Below are positions 22,037 to 31,091 of a DNA stretch of 64,000 nt, piece after piece. The notes under the pieces are model-generated. The model worked only from the letters and a program-made list of their open reading frames with translations. It had not been told where the DNA came from and made no database searches. The translations under genes and the position numbers were made by a program. Positions within the stretch are counted from its first letter, which is position 1; every line of letters starts with the position of its first letter. This stretch comes from Ruegeria sp. R14_0 (GTDB lineage: Bacteria; Pseudomonadota; Alphaproteobacteria; Rhodobacterales; Rhodobacteraceae). Where the stretch lies: positions 372,001 to 436,000 of the forward strand of contig NZ_JAGHRC010000004.1 in assembly GCF_017743975.1 (NCBI RefSeq). Direction: 5' to 3'.

Positions 22037-25000
22037 CTAGCCGACGGCGACGCCATCCAGCAGCTCAAGTGCATCGCGCACGTCAACCGTGTTCTCTCCT
22101 CCTGTGACCGCCTCAAGGGCAGATCGCAGATCGGAGCTGGCATTTTGCGCGTCTCCATATTTTCGATGTTGTTTCACACTATCTACCGCCGTTCGAAGTA
22201 CGAACATCGTCGCATTCTGTTGTCGTGCGGTGCTCAATGCCTCACGAAACTCTGCTTCGGCCAATTCATTTTCGCAGCTTGCGAGTGCATAAACTCGATC
22301 CGTCTCGGCCCGAGCCCAGCCTTCATTGGTAATTTCCTGATGTTTTCGGGCTTGGGACAACAAGTCCAAAGCACCTTCCCGATCACCTGTTTTCAGAGTG
22401 AGTTCGGCAATTAAAGTAAGAAAGAAAGGTTTGTAGTTTCCCGCCCCGCTGGTCCACCAAGCTTCGGATGCGTTCTGCAATGCTTCGATCGTTTCCGGTT
22501 TCGGCGAAACATAGGCGCGCACCCAACTTCGCCAGAGGTTGGCAGTCAAAGACATGAATGTGAATGAGTGCTTGGAGGAAAGCGCGTCAAGTTGGTTGGA
22601 AAGCTCAATCACTTTGTCAGGTTCGCGGCGCAGAAGATGAAGCATGCACAGGTAGGTGAGCGACTGTGCAATGCTGTGTGCATGTTCAAGCTCATGCGCT
22701 GCAGCGACCGCTTGGTTTTGGATTTCAAGTGCCCTGTCGGGTTCCCCGCGTATCCAGATCGCCAAGCTCAGAAAGCAAGACGTGATGGCTGCGTGGTCTG
22801 ATCCGTAGATAAATGCCAGATGCCCATCACGCTCGAGGCTGTAAAGCTCCAGGGCTTTGCTCAGGTGCGTGTAGGCCGCGTCCAGCTCGCCGATATGAAA
22901 CAGAACCGCACCCATCGCCCGATGAGCCACCATCTGATGCTGTGTCTCATGTGTCGAACCGGCTAGATTCAGAACCTGTTCGGCGACATCTCTGGCCAAG
23001 TCATACTCGGCACGAACCAAATGAAAGGAATAAAGGCCGTTCAACACCGGGAAGAGATGTTCGGTTTCTTCCACTCCCTCGCACAGGTCCCGTATTCTTG
23101 AGTACACAGCTCCGGTTTCATCTGCTGCGATGCCCGCCGTCGATCGCAAAACACCAGCTCTGAGAACCTGAATTTTTATTTCCTTACGGTCCCGTCCGAC
23201 ACTCTGCGCCAGTTCGCTCAACTGCTCTATCGCCAGGGACAGCTGGGTGTCGGCCTCGATATTCGCAGACCGCTGGACAGCGCGCTGGCCGGCAATATAG
23301 CGATGATCTATGGCCTCATCGCTCATGCCAGCCATGGTGTAGTGATGCGCCAATATCTCAGGGCTGGCATCCCCGATAGCTTCAGTTTCGTCACTAAGTG
23401 TCTTGGCTACACGAGCATGCAAAACCCGTCGCTCGCTTTTTAACAGGCTGTTATAGGCGGTGTCGCGAATAAGGGCGTGGCGATAGCTGAAGGTTTCCAG
23501 ATTTTCCTCTTCAGACCTTGTGACAACGCCCGCCTCGGTCAACAGTTCCAATCCTGCACGCAACGCTTTGTCACCAATACCCGCAACTCCAGCGATCAAC
23601 GGATAGGAAAACTGGGGTCCGATCACTGCTCCGATCTGCGCCACCTCTTTAGCGGAACTCAGGCGATCCAGGCGCGCCATCAGGGCATCGTGCAACGTGC
23701 TGGGAACCGAGCTTGCCGGGGACGTCGCGCCCATGGCGTGAGGGGCGCTTGTGTCACTTAAGGCACCGGATTCCAGAAGGTCCTTTGTCACTTCCTCAAC
23801 GTATAACGGCACGCCGTCAGATCTGGCGGCGACGGTGTTGTACACTTCTTCCGAAATCGACTGTCCTTTGGCCACATCGTCCACAATGCTTTTGACCTGG
23901 TGAAAGTCTAATTGCTTCAAAACCAGTTTTGAAAGGTTGGATTGCAGCGCCCAACCTGGGTCGAACTCCGGTCTGAATGTCATCACAACTAGAACCGGCA
24001 GGTCGTGAATCCGGTCGGCAATCCGGTCAAGCAACAGCTTTGTTGTCGGATCAATCCAATGCGCATCTTCAAACAAAAGCAGCACGGGTTTTTTCGCGGT
24101 TTTTGACGCCAGATTGTTTAGCAACAACTCTAACGTCTGCTCCATAAGTTGCTGCGGTGTCAGCTCTAATGGCCCCAACTGGTCTTCAAATGGAACAGAA
24201 AGAAGCGACGCGGCAAGCTTCAGGGCTTGGTCAGACTTGTCGTCCAAAACGGAAGAAATCTTCCGTAGCTTTTCTTCGTTTGTATCATCGGAATGAAAAT
24301 CCGCGGCATTCTCGAATTGACGAATTGCCGGGTAGAAAGCACTCGCGTAATGGTACGGAGAGCACTGGTAGCGGATTTGTGTATGAGAGGCCGCGGGGAC
24401 GTTCTGTCTTAGCTCTTCCACCAGTCGAGACTTTCCAATTCCCGGTTCGCCCGACACCAGCACAACCTGACCTTGGCCAAGGGTTGCAAGGTTCCACTTT
24501 TCGTTCAGGGTTTCATATTCACCGGCACGGCCGACCAAGGGGCTTAGCTGCACGTTATGCATCGCCATAAAGCGGCTGTCGGTATCGCGCGCCCTCGTCA
24601 CTTGCCAGGCTTCGACTTCCTTGGCGAAACCTTTGAGTTTGAACGCGCCGCGTAAAACGTATTCGAAAGTATCGCCAGCCAACTGATGTGTGCTCGGGGC
24701 GACGATCAGGGTTCCAGGGTCGGCCATTGCCTGCAGACGGGCGGCCAGGTTTGGCGTCTCGCCCATCGCCGTTCCGTCCTCAAACATTTTTTCGCCGCGT
24801 AGGTCGCCGACAACGACCAGACCCGTCGCTATGCCAATGCGGACGTTCAGTTTCGCATGCGTGCGGATTCTGGGAATCTCCTCAATGATGCGAAGGCCTG
24901 CGCGAATGGCGCGTTCGGGATCATCCTCATGCGCATGGGGAAACCCGAAGAAGACCATGATGCCATCGCCGTAGTAGCTTGCGATGTGCCCATCGAAAGC

Positions 25001-25357
25001 CGCAACCGACGCGGCACATGTCTCTTTGAAAAGCCTCAGAACTTCGGCCAAATCCTCGGGATCGACGCGCTGAGCTATTTCAGTCGATCCCACTAAATCG
25101 ATGAACATAACAGTAAGCTGTCGGCGCTCTGCCACGATGGCGGGACCCAATGTCGTGTTGGGTGGTCGGTGCTCCCCGGTCGTATCTGCCCGAACCGCTT
25201 TCCTAAAACGCCGTCTTGGCCCCAGAGGGAGCCCGATTGTAACAAGGTCTTCGTCCGTTAACTCGGTAAGATCACCGAGTTCGACTTCATGCTCAGCAAA
25301 GGCCGCAGAATATTTGGCCAAACCGTGTTTCTCAAGCCAGAGCGCAAGATCAGACAT
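22037..25357 (-). CDS. SAM domain - class III adenylate/guanylate cyclase - AAA ATPase - TPR protein
   Basis: 1106 residues. Domains in order: SAM-like helical domain (about 1-57), class III nucleotide cyclase (about 75-255) with metal-binding Asp87 (MFIDLVGSTE) and Asp131 (YYGDGIMVFFG) and the NLAARLQA motif near 203-209, then a LuxR/LAL-type ATPase module with P-loop SGEPGIGKSR (302-311) and a Walker B-like LLLFEDAHWID, and a long helical TPR-type C-terminus. It probably makes cAMP in response to a bound signal or partner. Base composition looks lower in GC than the adjacent operons. Its targets are unknown; it is monocistronic. Confidence 0.88.
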   Translation of the reverse strand: MSDLALWLEKHGLAKYSAAFAEHEVELGDLTELTDEDLVTIGLPLGPRRRFRKAVRADTTGEHRPPNTTLGPAIVAERRQLTVMFIDLVGSTEIAQRVDPEDLAEVLRLFKETCAASVAAFDGHIASYYGDGIMVFFGFPHAHEDDPERAIRAGLRIIEEIPRIRTHAKLNVRIGIATGLVVVGDLRGEKMFEDGTAMGETPNLAARLQAMADPGTLIVAPSTHQLAGDTFEYVLRGAFKLKGFAKEVEAWQVTRARDTDSRFMAMHNVQLSPLVGRAGEYETLNEKWNLATLGQGQVVLVSGEPGIGKSRLVEELRQNVPAASHTQIRYQCSPYHYASAFYPAIRQFENAADFHSDDTNEEKLRKISSVLDDKSDQALKLAASLLSVPFEDQLGPLELTPQQLMEQTLELLLNNLASKTAKKPVLLLFEDAHWIDPTTKLLLDRIADRIHDLPVLVVMTFRPEFDPGWALQSNLSKLVLKQLDFHQVKSIVDDVAKGQSISEEVYNTVAARSDGVPLYVEEVTKDLLESGALSDTSAPHAMGATSPASSVPSTLHDALMARLDRLSSAKEVAQIGAVIGPQFSYPLIAGVAGIGDKALRAGLELLTEAGVVTRSEEENLETFSYRHALIRDTAYNSLLKSERRVLHARVAKTLSDETEAIGDASPEILAHHYTMAGMSDEAIDHRYIAGQRAVQRSANIEADTQLSLAIEQLSELAQSVGRDRKEIKIQVLRAGVLRSTAGIAADETGAVYSRIRDLCEGVEETEHLFPVLNGLYSFHLVRAEYDLARDVAEQVLNLAGSTHETQHQMVAHRAMGAVLFHIGELDAAYTHLSKALELYSLERDGHLAFIYGSDHAAITSCFLSLAIWIRGEPDRALEIQNQAVAAAHELEHAHSIAQSLTYLCMLHLLRREPDKVIELSNQLDALSSKHSFTFMSLTANLWRSWVRAYVSPKPETIEALQNASEAWWTSGAGNYKPFFLTLIAELTLKTGDREGALDLLSQARKHQEITNEGWARAETDRVYALASCENELAEAEFREALSTARQQNATMFVLRTAVDSVKQHRKYGDAQNASSDLRSALEAVTGGENTVDVRDALELLDGVAVG

Positions 25358-25798
25358 TTGTAATTTCGCATGCCATCGCGTAGAACCTGTATCTGCGCAC
25401 CGCGGGCAAGCATCTCCTTGGCTGTTAACTGACCGGAACGGGCGTTAGTGATCGTCGAAGTGTCTCGTCGACATATTCCTCATTGAAGAACACAGATTTA
25501 CATTCGGTCAAGAACTTCATTGCCTTGCCTGGACTCCGGATCGCCAAAAAGAGACTTTGTTTGGTACCGATTTTGAATGTGGCAGGACAACGCTCTCTTT
25601 CCTGGATGATCTGGCATTCTGGGTCAGACTGAAGAACCATTTTGGACATCTATCGGTCTTTCCCACTGTGTCATGCGAACGTCTTCATTGCGGACTGAAG
25701 CAGTCGTTCGATCAGCTTGCCCAACGGTCCGGTTTTTTGATTTCGTGGAGAAGTGTGTTTAGCATGTCGTGGCATGTGCAACGTCAAAGAGCGAAGAC
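25358..25798. other. Gap with a weak small ORF
   Basis: 441 bp between the cyclase and methyltransferase starts. It must hold two divergent promoters, but I see no convincing -35/-10 pair. The only candidate gene is the 74-codon minus-strand ORF listed separately. Confidence 0.4.
25425..25649 (-). CDS. Possible small protein, DUF982-like remnant
   Basis: 74 codons with GGGAAAG 8 nt before the ATG. The stretch IGTKQSLFLAIRSPGKAMKFL vaguely resembles the start of DUF982 proteins, which are common in Rhodobacterales, but the C-terminal half of that domain is absent. It could be a truncated DUF982 gene or chance. Confidence 0.25.
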   Translation of the reverse strand: MSKMVLQSDPECQIIQERERCPATFKIGTKQSLFLAIRSPGKAMKFLTECKSVFFNEEYVDETLRRSLTPVPVS

Positions 25799-26611
25799 AT
25801 GTCTGATCCATATTCTAATCTAGGAGCACAGGATTCCGCGCTTCAAGAAAGGATTGCGGCAGCGATGGAAGCCCGCTGCCTTGAGCCTGCACAGGTCGAA
25901 ATTCGCAAGGCCTACTTGAGTAACTTGAAGCTGCCCAGCAATGCAAGCGCATTGGAACTTGGGTCCGGCACAGGCCACGTCACCAAAGACCTGTTGGACC
26001 TTGCTGGTGCCGAAACCGCACACGGAGTCGAGCCTTCACCAGTAATGGTAGAACGGGCCAAAAAGAGCTTTGGAAGTGAAGCGCGGCTTAGTTTTGAGAT
26101 CGGCGATGCCAAGAATACTGGTTTTGAAGACGCCTCATTCGATCTTGTTTTGATGCACACTTTGCTGTGCCATGTGCCTGGCCCCGAAGACGTTGTTCAC
26201 GAGGCCTTCCGCATCCTGAAGCCGGGTGGTGTGTTGGCGATCTGTGACGGCGACTACGATACCGCGACGGCGCAGATTGCAGATTTCGACCCGCTGGATC
26301 AACTCATCCGGTTCATGATCAATCAAAACGTCACCAACCTTTGGATCATGCGACAAATCTCTGGCATGCTTGCCAAGACTGGCTTTCAGCTTGGGGCGCG
26401 CAGAGGGCACGGATACGTTGCCGAAGGAGAAGCGACCTACTTCCTGACCGTCATTGACCGGGGCGCGGACCGCATGGTCGAAGAGCGCCTGTTGTTTCCT
26501 GAAACAGCAGAGGCATTGAAGACAGAGGCAAGACGTCGGGTCGCGGAAAAGACCTTTTTTGGGTATATGTCTTACGTGAGCCAGATTGCGACAAAACCAG
26601 CCAGCAGATGA
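25799..26611 (+). CDS. Class I SAM-dependent methyltransferase
   Basis: 270 residues from ATG 25799 (AGAGCGAAG upstream). Motif I of SAM methyltransferases is clear (ASALELGSGTGHVTKDLL, about residues 50-67), with acidic loop GVEPS, IGDAKNTGFEDASFDLVLMHTLLCHVPGPEDVVHEAFRILKPGGVLAICDGDYD following in the usual order. Resembles ubiE/methyltransf_11-type enzymes. Substrate cannot be inferred; neighbours are unrelated regulators. Converges on the AraC gene. Confidence 0.85.
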   Translation: MSDPYSNLGAQDSALQERIAAAMEARCLEPAQVEIRKAYLSNLKLPSNASALELGSGTGHVTKDLLDLAGAETAHGVEPSPVMVERAKKSFGSEARLSFEIGDAKNTGFEDASFDLVLMHTLLCHVPGPEDVVHEAFRILKPGGVLAICDGDYDTATAQIADFDPLDQLIRFMINQNVTNLWIMRQISGMLAKTGFQLGARRGHGYVAEGEATYFLTVIDRGADRMVEERLLFPETAEALKTEARRRVAEKTFFGYMSYVSQIATKPASR

Positions 26612-26651
26612 AGCTGCTACAATTCGTGAAGTAGAAATTTGGGGGATATGT

Positions 26652-27623
26652 CTACCAACCCCTTGTTTCAGACGGCAACTCACGAAAAAACAGCCTGTAG
26701 TCCCTTGCGAACTGACCCATATGCCAAAATCCATGACGGTTGGCAGCGTCGTTTATTGTTCCACTGAATGAACCTGCAAGAAGGTCCTCTCGGACGCGGC
26801 TTAATCGAAGTCGCATGTAATACGACTTTGGGCCATGCCCGAAGTGTTCTTTGAACGCGCGATCCAGGGTTCGCCAAGATGCGCCACTTTCTTTACAAAT
26901 CTCTTCTATCGAAACCGGATCTTCCAGATTGGCAGCCATGAGGTCCATTGCACGATCAAGGGCACGCCGTCTGGTATCCGCCTGACTTCTGTCAAAATGC
27001 ACTTCGTCGTCTGTCAGAATACTCAGCGCTTCAAGCATCAGAGTTTCCTCTGCTTCCTCAGACCACTGCGCATCAGCACTGGTCAGCAGCTCGGATACGC
27101 GCTGCTCTAATTGCGCCATGCTGGCCAAACCTGATTTGGACCTCAGCTTGTGTGCGTCCGGATTGTCGTGGTCCAGATGAAACCCACAGGTTTCGGCCAA
27201 CTTCTCCAATCGATCGGTTTCAAACGAAATGACGTTACCGGTAAAACCAGCCGTCGAAATACCATCAAACCCATCGCGGTCCCCGAAGGACAGAAATGCG
27301 TTTTCGGTTACGTCCCTTGCTTGCCACTTGTCGACTGCACCATTTGACGGGATCCCGAACGTCACCCAGCCCTTTGGCGAAACACCACGTTGGTGAACAC
27401 GTTGGTTCATTGCGATGTTTAAGGCGGACACCGAGTGCCCCGAGCGCACTGTTATTCTCGTCGACAATCGACCCGGATCGAGCTGTCGAAAATCAATCTC
27501 CCAAGGCGTAAATTCCCCGATCATATTGGGATGGTCGAAATTCAGCACGACTGCAGGCATCACCCCATCCGCTATGGCGGGGTCAGCCTTTTGCAAATTT
27601 GGCGAATTCTTGATGTGGTCCAT
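26652..27623 (-). CDS. AraC family transcriptional regulator
   Basis: 323 residues from ATG 27623; a TTG at 27698 would add 25 residues but overlaps the divergent small gene. The C-terminal third (about 225-323) has two helix-turn-helix motifs: DPVSIEEICKESGASWRTLDRAFKEHFGHGPKSYYMRLRLSRVREDLL and TINDAANRHGFWHMGQFARDYRLFFRELPSET. The N-terminal part resembles the ligand domain of AraC proteins found next to membrane or catabolic genes. It lies head to head with the RHH-sulfatase pair and may control it through the TTACCGGTAA palindrome. Confidence 0.88.
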   Translation of the reverse strand: MDHIKNSPNLQKADPAIADGVMPAVVLNFDHPNMIGEFTPWEIDFRQLDPGRLSTRITVRSGHSVSALNIAMNQRVHQRGVSPKGWVTFGIPSNGAVDKWQARDVTENAFLSFGDRDGFDGISTAGFTGNVISFETDRLEKLAETCGFHLDHDNPDAHKLRSKSGLASMAQLEQRVSELLTSADAQWSEEAEETLMLEALSILTDDEVHFDRSQADTRRRALDRAMDLMAANLEDPVSIEEICKESGASWRTLDRAFKEHFGHGPKSYYMRLRLSRVREDLLAGSFSGTINDAANRHGFWHMGQFARDYRLFFRELPSETRGW

Positions 27624-27637
27624 TCCCAGAGCCTGAC

Positions 27638-27653
27638 ACTTTACCGGTAATGT
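27638..27653. promoter_or_regulatory. Palindrome between AraC and RHH-sulfatase genes
   Basis: The perfect 10-nt palindrome TTACCGGTAA (27641-27650) is extended by matching AC and GT flanks. It lies in the 56-bp gap between the divergent starts. Could bind the AraC protein or the RHH protein. Confidence 0.4.
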
Positions 27654-27679
27654 AGCGAATTCGAACCGCAGGGAGTCAA

Positions 27680-27901
27680 GTGTCAGCAAAAACTCCAAAC
27701 CTTGCCACTATGGGCCGACCGCGGCTCCCAGAGGCCGATGCTCGATCAGAGCGCGTGGTTACGTTCCTGACGCCACCAGAACACCAACGACTTTCTGAAC
27801 TGGCACATCAGTCAGATCAATCGATTTCAGCAAAATGCCACGAACTGATTGTTCAGGCGATGAACTTTACGGACACAAAAGGGGGAAAGAAGAGTGACTA
27901 G
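27680..27901 (+). CDS. Small ribbon-helix-helix (CopG-like) protein
   Basis: 73 residues from GTG 27680; GGGAG a few bases upstream supports this start over ATG 27710. The core RSERVVTFLTPPEHQRLSELAHQSDQSISAKCHELIVQAM has the beta-strand, helix, helix pattern of CopG/Arc-type DNA-binding proteins. It overlaps the sulfatase start by 8 nt, so the two are coupled, and it probably acts as a local regulator. It is not accompanied by a toxin gene, so a toxin-antitoxin role is not supported. Confidence 0.6.
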   Translation: MSAKTPNLATMGRPRLPEADARSERVVTFLTPPEHQRLSELAHQSDQSISAKCHELIVQAMNFTDTKGGKKSD

Positions 27902-29552
27902 TGTTATTTGTAAGACTGGGGCTGCAGCCTGTTTGCTTGCTCTGCTCGGCACCACGTCTGCGGTCGCACAACAAGACGCAATTGTGCATGACGGTGAGTT
28001 CGAGTTCTTGCGCGCCCAATTTGGCGAGCAATGGGACGCGCAGGATGTCGAAATTGAAGCGAGGTTGACCGAAATACGGGAAGCCAACGGCGGCAAACCC
28101 CCTAATTTCCTGTACATCCTGATCGATGACATCAGCTTTGGCCAGATGGGAGAGCGCAAGCTCAACTATGTGATGGGCATTGAAACCCCGAACATCAATG
28201 ACTTTGCCAGCGAAGGTCTGTCGTTGATGCGTATGTACACCGAACCCTCTTGCACACCCACGCGCACGGCCATGCTTACGGGTCGGCATCCAATCAGGGC
28301 TGGCGTGGAAGAGGTAAAAGTTGCTTTGGTGGGCGAAGGACTGCCTGCCGACGAAGTGACTCTGCCAGAGATCCTGAAACAGGCAGGCTATAACACCTCA
28401 CACGTCGGCAAATGGCACCAGGGCGATATCGAAGAGGCCTACCCGCACAATCAGGGCTTCGACTGGGCGGCGTTCCCGCTGCATCAACAGGTACAGCTGA
28501 GCCTGATGACCCGCGAGGCGATGCAGGCGAACAACATGCTGGGATACCACGCGTCGGGACAGAACAACGCGCTTTTGCTGGATGAACGGTTCAAGCCCTA
28601 TGGATTGGTAACAGGTGTTGAAGCCGAAGCAGGTGGGCCAGCGCGCGAGGTCGAAATGGCCGCGGGCGAAGAATGGACACAAGCCAAATACGAAGAGATG
28701 AACGAGCGCTATCAGGCGCAGGCAATTGAACAGCTTGAGCGCGTTGCAGCATTGGATGAGCCGTTCTTCCTGCAGTACTGGCCGCTTTATCCGTTGAACT
28801 TTGCCTATCCCGATCAGGCGCTGTCACGGAATGGCGGGTTCCACGCTGACAAATTGCAGCTTCTGGACGGTTGGATCGGCGAAGTCTTGGCTGCACTGGA
28901 AGACACCGGCGAGGCCGACAATACCATCGTCATGATCATGGCCGATAATGGGTTGATGTACCATTACGAGGGGACATCCGGGCTGAATCAACTGATTTAT
29001 CGGGGCGGCAAAACCCAACACCTCGAAGGGGGCGTGCGCACCGATGCGTTCATTCGCTGGCCCGGCGTGATTGAAGCCGACAGTGCCGCCGGTGACATTT
29101 TCCACGTCTCGGATATCTACACCACAATCGCGCGTATTGCCGGCGCCACAGACTTTATCCCACGTGATCGGGTGATCGATGGAATCGACCAAACGGCACT
29201 GTTACTGGAAGGAGAGGGCAACGGACGACGCGACTATGTTTATGTGTATGAGGGCCCGGTTCTGCGCTCGGTCGTTAAACAGGAATTCAAGATGCACCTG
29301 CCTGCGCCGGGTGCACCCGGAGCGGCGGCGCCCACTTACAACATCTATCGCGACCCGCGCGAGCAGCATCCATTGATTGGGTACTCTCTATGGGCCGGAG
29401 CCTCGTTTCAGGACATGATCAAGCGCCATCAGAAGATGATTGCCAAATATCCAAACTCGGAAATCGGTAAAGACATCCCCTACGGCGGCATCGAGAACCT
29501 ACGACCCGAAAGTGAAGAGGCCCGGCAGGTCTTCACAAGCTGGCAAGAGTAA
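27894..29552 (+). CDS. Exported arylsulfatase-type sulfatase
   Basis: 552 residues from GTG 27894, with GGGGGAAAGAAG upstream, overlapping the RHH gene. A signal peptide (about residues 1-25, CLLALLGTTSAVAQ) predicts export. Type I sulfatase: metal Asp78-Asp79 in YILIDDISFG, and the formylglycine motif SCTPTRTAMLTGRHP with modifiable Cys120, Pro122 and Arg124; HVGKWHQGD and IMADNG are further family signatures. It needs a formylglycine-generating enzyme encoded elsewhere. Likely releases sulfate from an aryl or polysaccharide sulfate ester in the periplasm. Confidence 0.88.
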   Translation: MTSVICKTGAAACLLALLGTTSAVAQQDAIVHDGEFEFLRAQFGEQWDAQDVEIEARLTEIREANGGKPPNFLYILIDDISFGQMGERKLNYVMGIETPNINDFASEGLSLMRMYTEPSCTPTRTAMLTGRHPIRAGVEEVKVALVGEGLPADEVTLPEILKQAGYNTSHVGKWHQGDIEEAYPHNQGFDWAAFPLHQQVQLSLMTREAMQANNMLGYHASGQNNALLLDERFKPYGLVTGVEAEAGGPAREVEMAAGEEWTQAKYEEMNERYQAQAIEQLERVAALDEPFFLQYWPLYPLNFAYPDQALSRNGGFHADKLQLLDGWIGEVLAALEDTGEADNTIVMIMADNGLMYHYEGTSGLNQLIYRGGKTQHLEGGVRTDAFIRWPGVIEADSAAGDIFHVSDIYTTIARIAGATDFIPRDRVIDGIDQTALLLEGEGNGRRDYVYVYEGPVLRSVVKQEFKMHLPAPGAPGAAAPTYNIYRDPREQHPLIGYSLWAGASFQDMIKRHQKMIAKYPNSEIGKDIPYGGIENLRPESEEARQVFTSWQE

Positions 29553-29561
29553 AGCCTGAAT

Positions 29562-29586
29562 GGCGCGCGGGCCCTGTCTGCGCGCC
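29562..29586 (+). terminator. Hairpin after the sulfatase gene
   Basis: GGCGCGC (29562-29568) and GCGCGCC (29580-29586) pair over 7 bp around an 11-nt loop; only a weak T-rich tail (TTCCTC) follows. Confidence 0.5.
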
Positions 29587-29817
29587 TTCCTCACGAACAA
29601 AAAAACGCGATGCACTGAGGTTTCATCTTAACGACGTCTTGATTGAAAACCCGCTTCTGACCATCGGCAACCCTTGGGTGCTATCCGATCTAACCCTTCA
29701 GGGACCGCTCATTGAACGAAGGTTCGGGTTTTGAACTCCGCAATTTGGCGTGGGTCACCGGGTTTGGGACGTGCCGCAAATTTCAGGCCGAAATCCGCCA
29801 CAAGAAAGGTGAAAGAA

Positions 29818-30675
29818 ATGAACCTGCTTAGATCAATTGGTACTCCCCTCCTTCTTTTGATGGTTGGCGTGTGTCCCGGCATCGCGGCTGAGGAGCGGGC
29901 TGTGCCCCTTGAAGGTGTCCTCAACACCCGAGACCTCGGCGGCTTGAAAACTGAAGACGGCCGGACTGTTCGCGCGAAGCAGCTCATCAGGTCCGGCGAG
30001 ATAGACGAGATCAGCAACGGCGGCATGCAGCGCCTGGACGACATGGGCGTCAGCGTAATTGTCGATTTGAGAACCACAGCCGAGGCGACAGCCCATCCCG
30101 CGCAGTGGCCCGACGGTCAGGGACCCGCGCGGCATAACTTCCCGGTGATGGAAAATGAAAGCCAGATGATTGACGACATGCGCGCCAGCATCAAGTCAGG
30201 TACAGCGAAGGCTGAGGAAACAGACGCTTTGTTCGCAGGCGCCTTCGGCTATATCGCAACAGACTACACGGACGAATTTCGTGATCTGTTCGACGTCTTG
30301 CTTGGTCAGCCGGAAGGCGAGGCGGTTCTTTTTCACTGCTCGGGCGGGAAAGACCGCACCGGAGTCGCGACAGCTTTGATCCTGACCGCACTTGGCGTCT
30401 CCCAAAAGGACATTCAAGCGGATTTCATGATGAGCAACATACTGAAGGATGCTGACCAAAAGGCTGAGCAGATCGCGGCGGAAGTCAATGCGGTTCATGG
30501 TACAAGTATGACCGCAGAAGCTGTTTGGCCTTCGCTGGGGGTGCGAGAGTCTTACCTCGATGAGTTCTACACTAGCGTTGAAGAGAGTTATGGTTCGGTC
30601 GATGGCTACCTTCGCCAAGGCCTTGGTCTTACGAACGAGGACTTGGACACTTTACGCGACAGATACCTTCAATGA
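29818..30675 (+). CDS. Exported tyrosine/dual-specificity protein phosphatase-like protein
   Basis: 285 residues from ATG 29818 (AAAGGTGAAAG upstream); the longer frame from 29731 has no ribosome site. A signal peptide (about residues 1-24, LLLLMVGVCPGIAA) is present. The PTP loop HCSGGKDRTG (Cys174, Arg180) and an upstream LNTRDLGGL motif define the Y_phosphatase3 family of bacterial PTP-like phosphatases. Substrates may be phosphotyrosine, phosphoinositides or phytate-like compounds. Periplasmic location is inferred from the signal. No clear partner gene. Confidence 0.83.
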   Translation: MNLLRSIGTPLLLLMVGVCPGIAAEERAVPLEGVLNTRDLGGLKTEDGRTVRAKQLIRSGEIDEISNGGMQRLDDMGVSVIVDLRTTAEATAHPAQWPDGQGPARHNFPVMENESQMIDDMRASIKSGTAKAEETDALFAGAFGYIATDYTDEFRDLFDVLLGQPEGEAVLFHCSGGKDRTGVATALILTALGVSQKDIQADFMMSNILKDADQKAEQIAAEVNAVHGTSMTAEAVWPSLGVRESYLDEFYTSVEESYGSVDGYLRQGLGLTNEDLDTLRDRYLQ

Positions 30676-31091
30676 AGCGAACGCAGCACCTGCAAATTTT
30701 GCAGCGCAAAGGCGGACCAATACAGAGTGTCGAGGTTATCGGGTACCGCAATGCGTTCCAGCTGCAAATGAGAACCATATGTGACCTTCTGATGCCGACC
30801 TCTGCATTCAGTCAGTCCCAGACAGTTCAGATGGAGAGGGGCGCTGCAACCGTATGATTTTGTTGATCTCGACACAGGCACCTCGAACCCCTCGCCAGTT
30901 CCTTGGAAGAAGGGACAAATTGCAGCCCAAAACCGCTTGCTGCCTTTCCCATTCATGTCGTGCTTTTGCATAGGTGGGATCAAAAAGCACCCCTTCTGCG
31001 AAGTCATCGACAAATGGGAACGTCCTGCCCTTCTGCTTTTGCTGAGACACGACAACACAAATGGCCGGGCGGGGTTTTCAAGTCTCCAAAG
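30676..31091. other. Gap with degraded-looking sequence
   Basis: 416 bp between the convergent phosphatase and DUF2950 genes. On the minus strand an 80-codon frame (30808-31050) containing FVDDFAEGVLFDPTYAKARHEW looks more protein-like than chance, and an overlapping frame continues to 30669; this could be a frameshifted remnant. I recognise no family and no clear terminator. Confidence 0.3.

Noticed and set aside
27680-27901. Toxin-antitoxin antitoxin
   Set aside because: The RHH gene is followed by a sulfatase, not by a toxin; no toxin-like ORF is adjacent.
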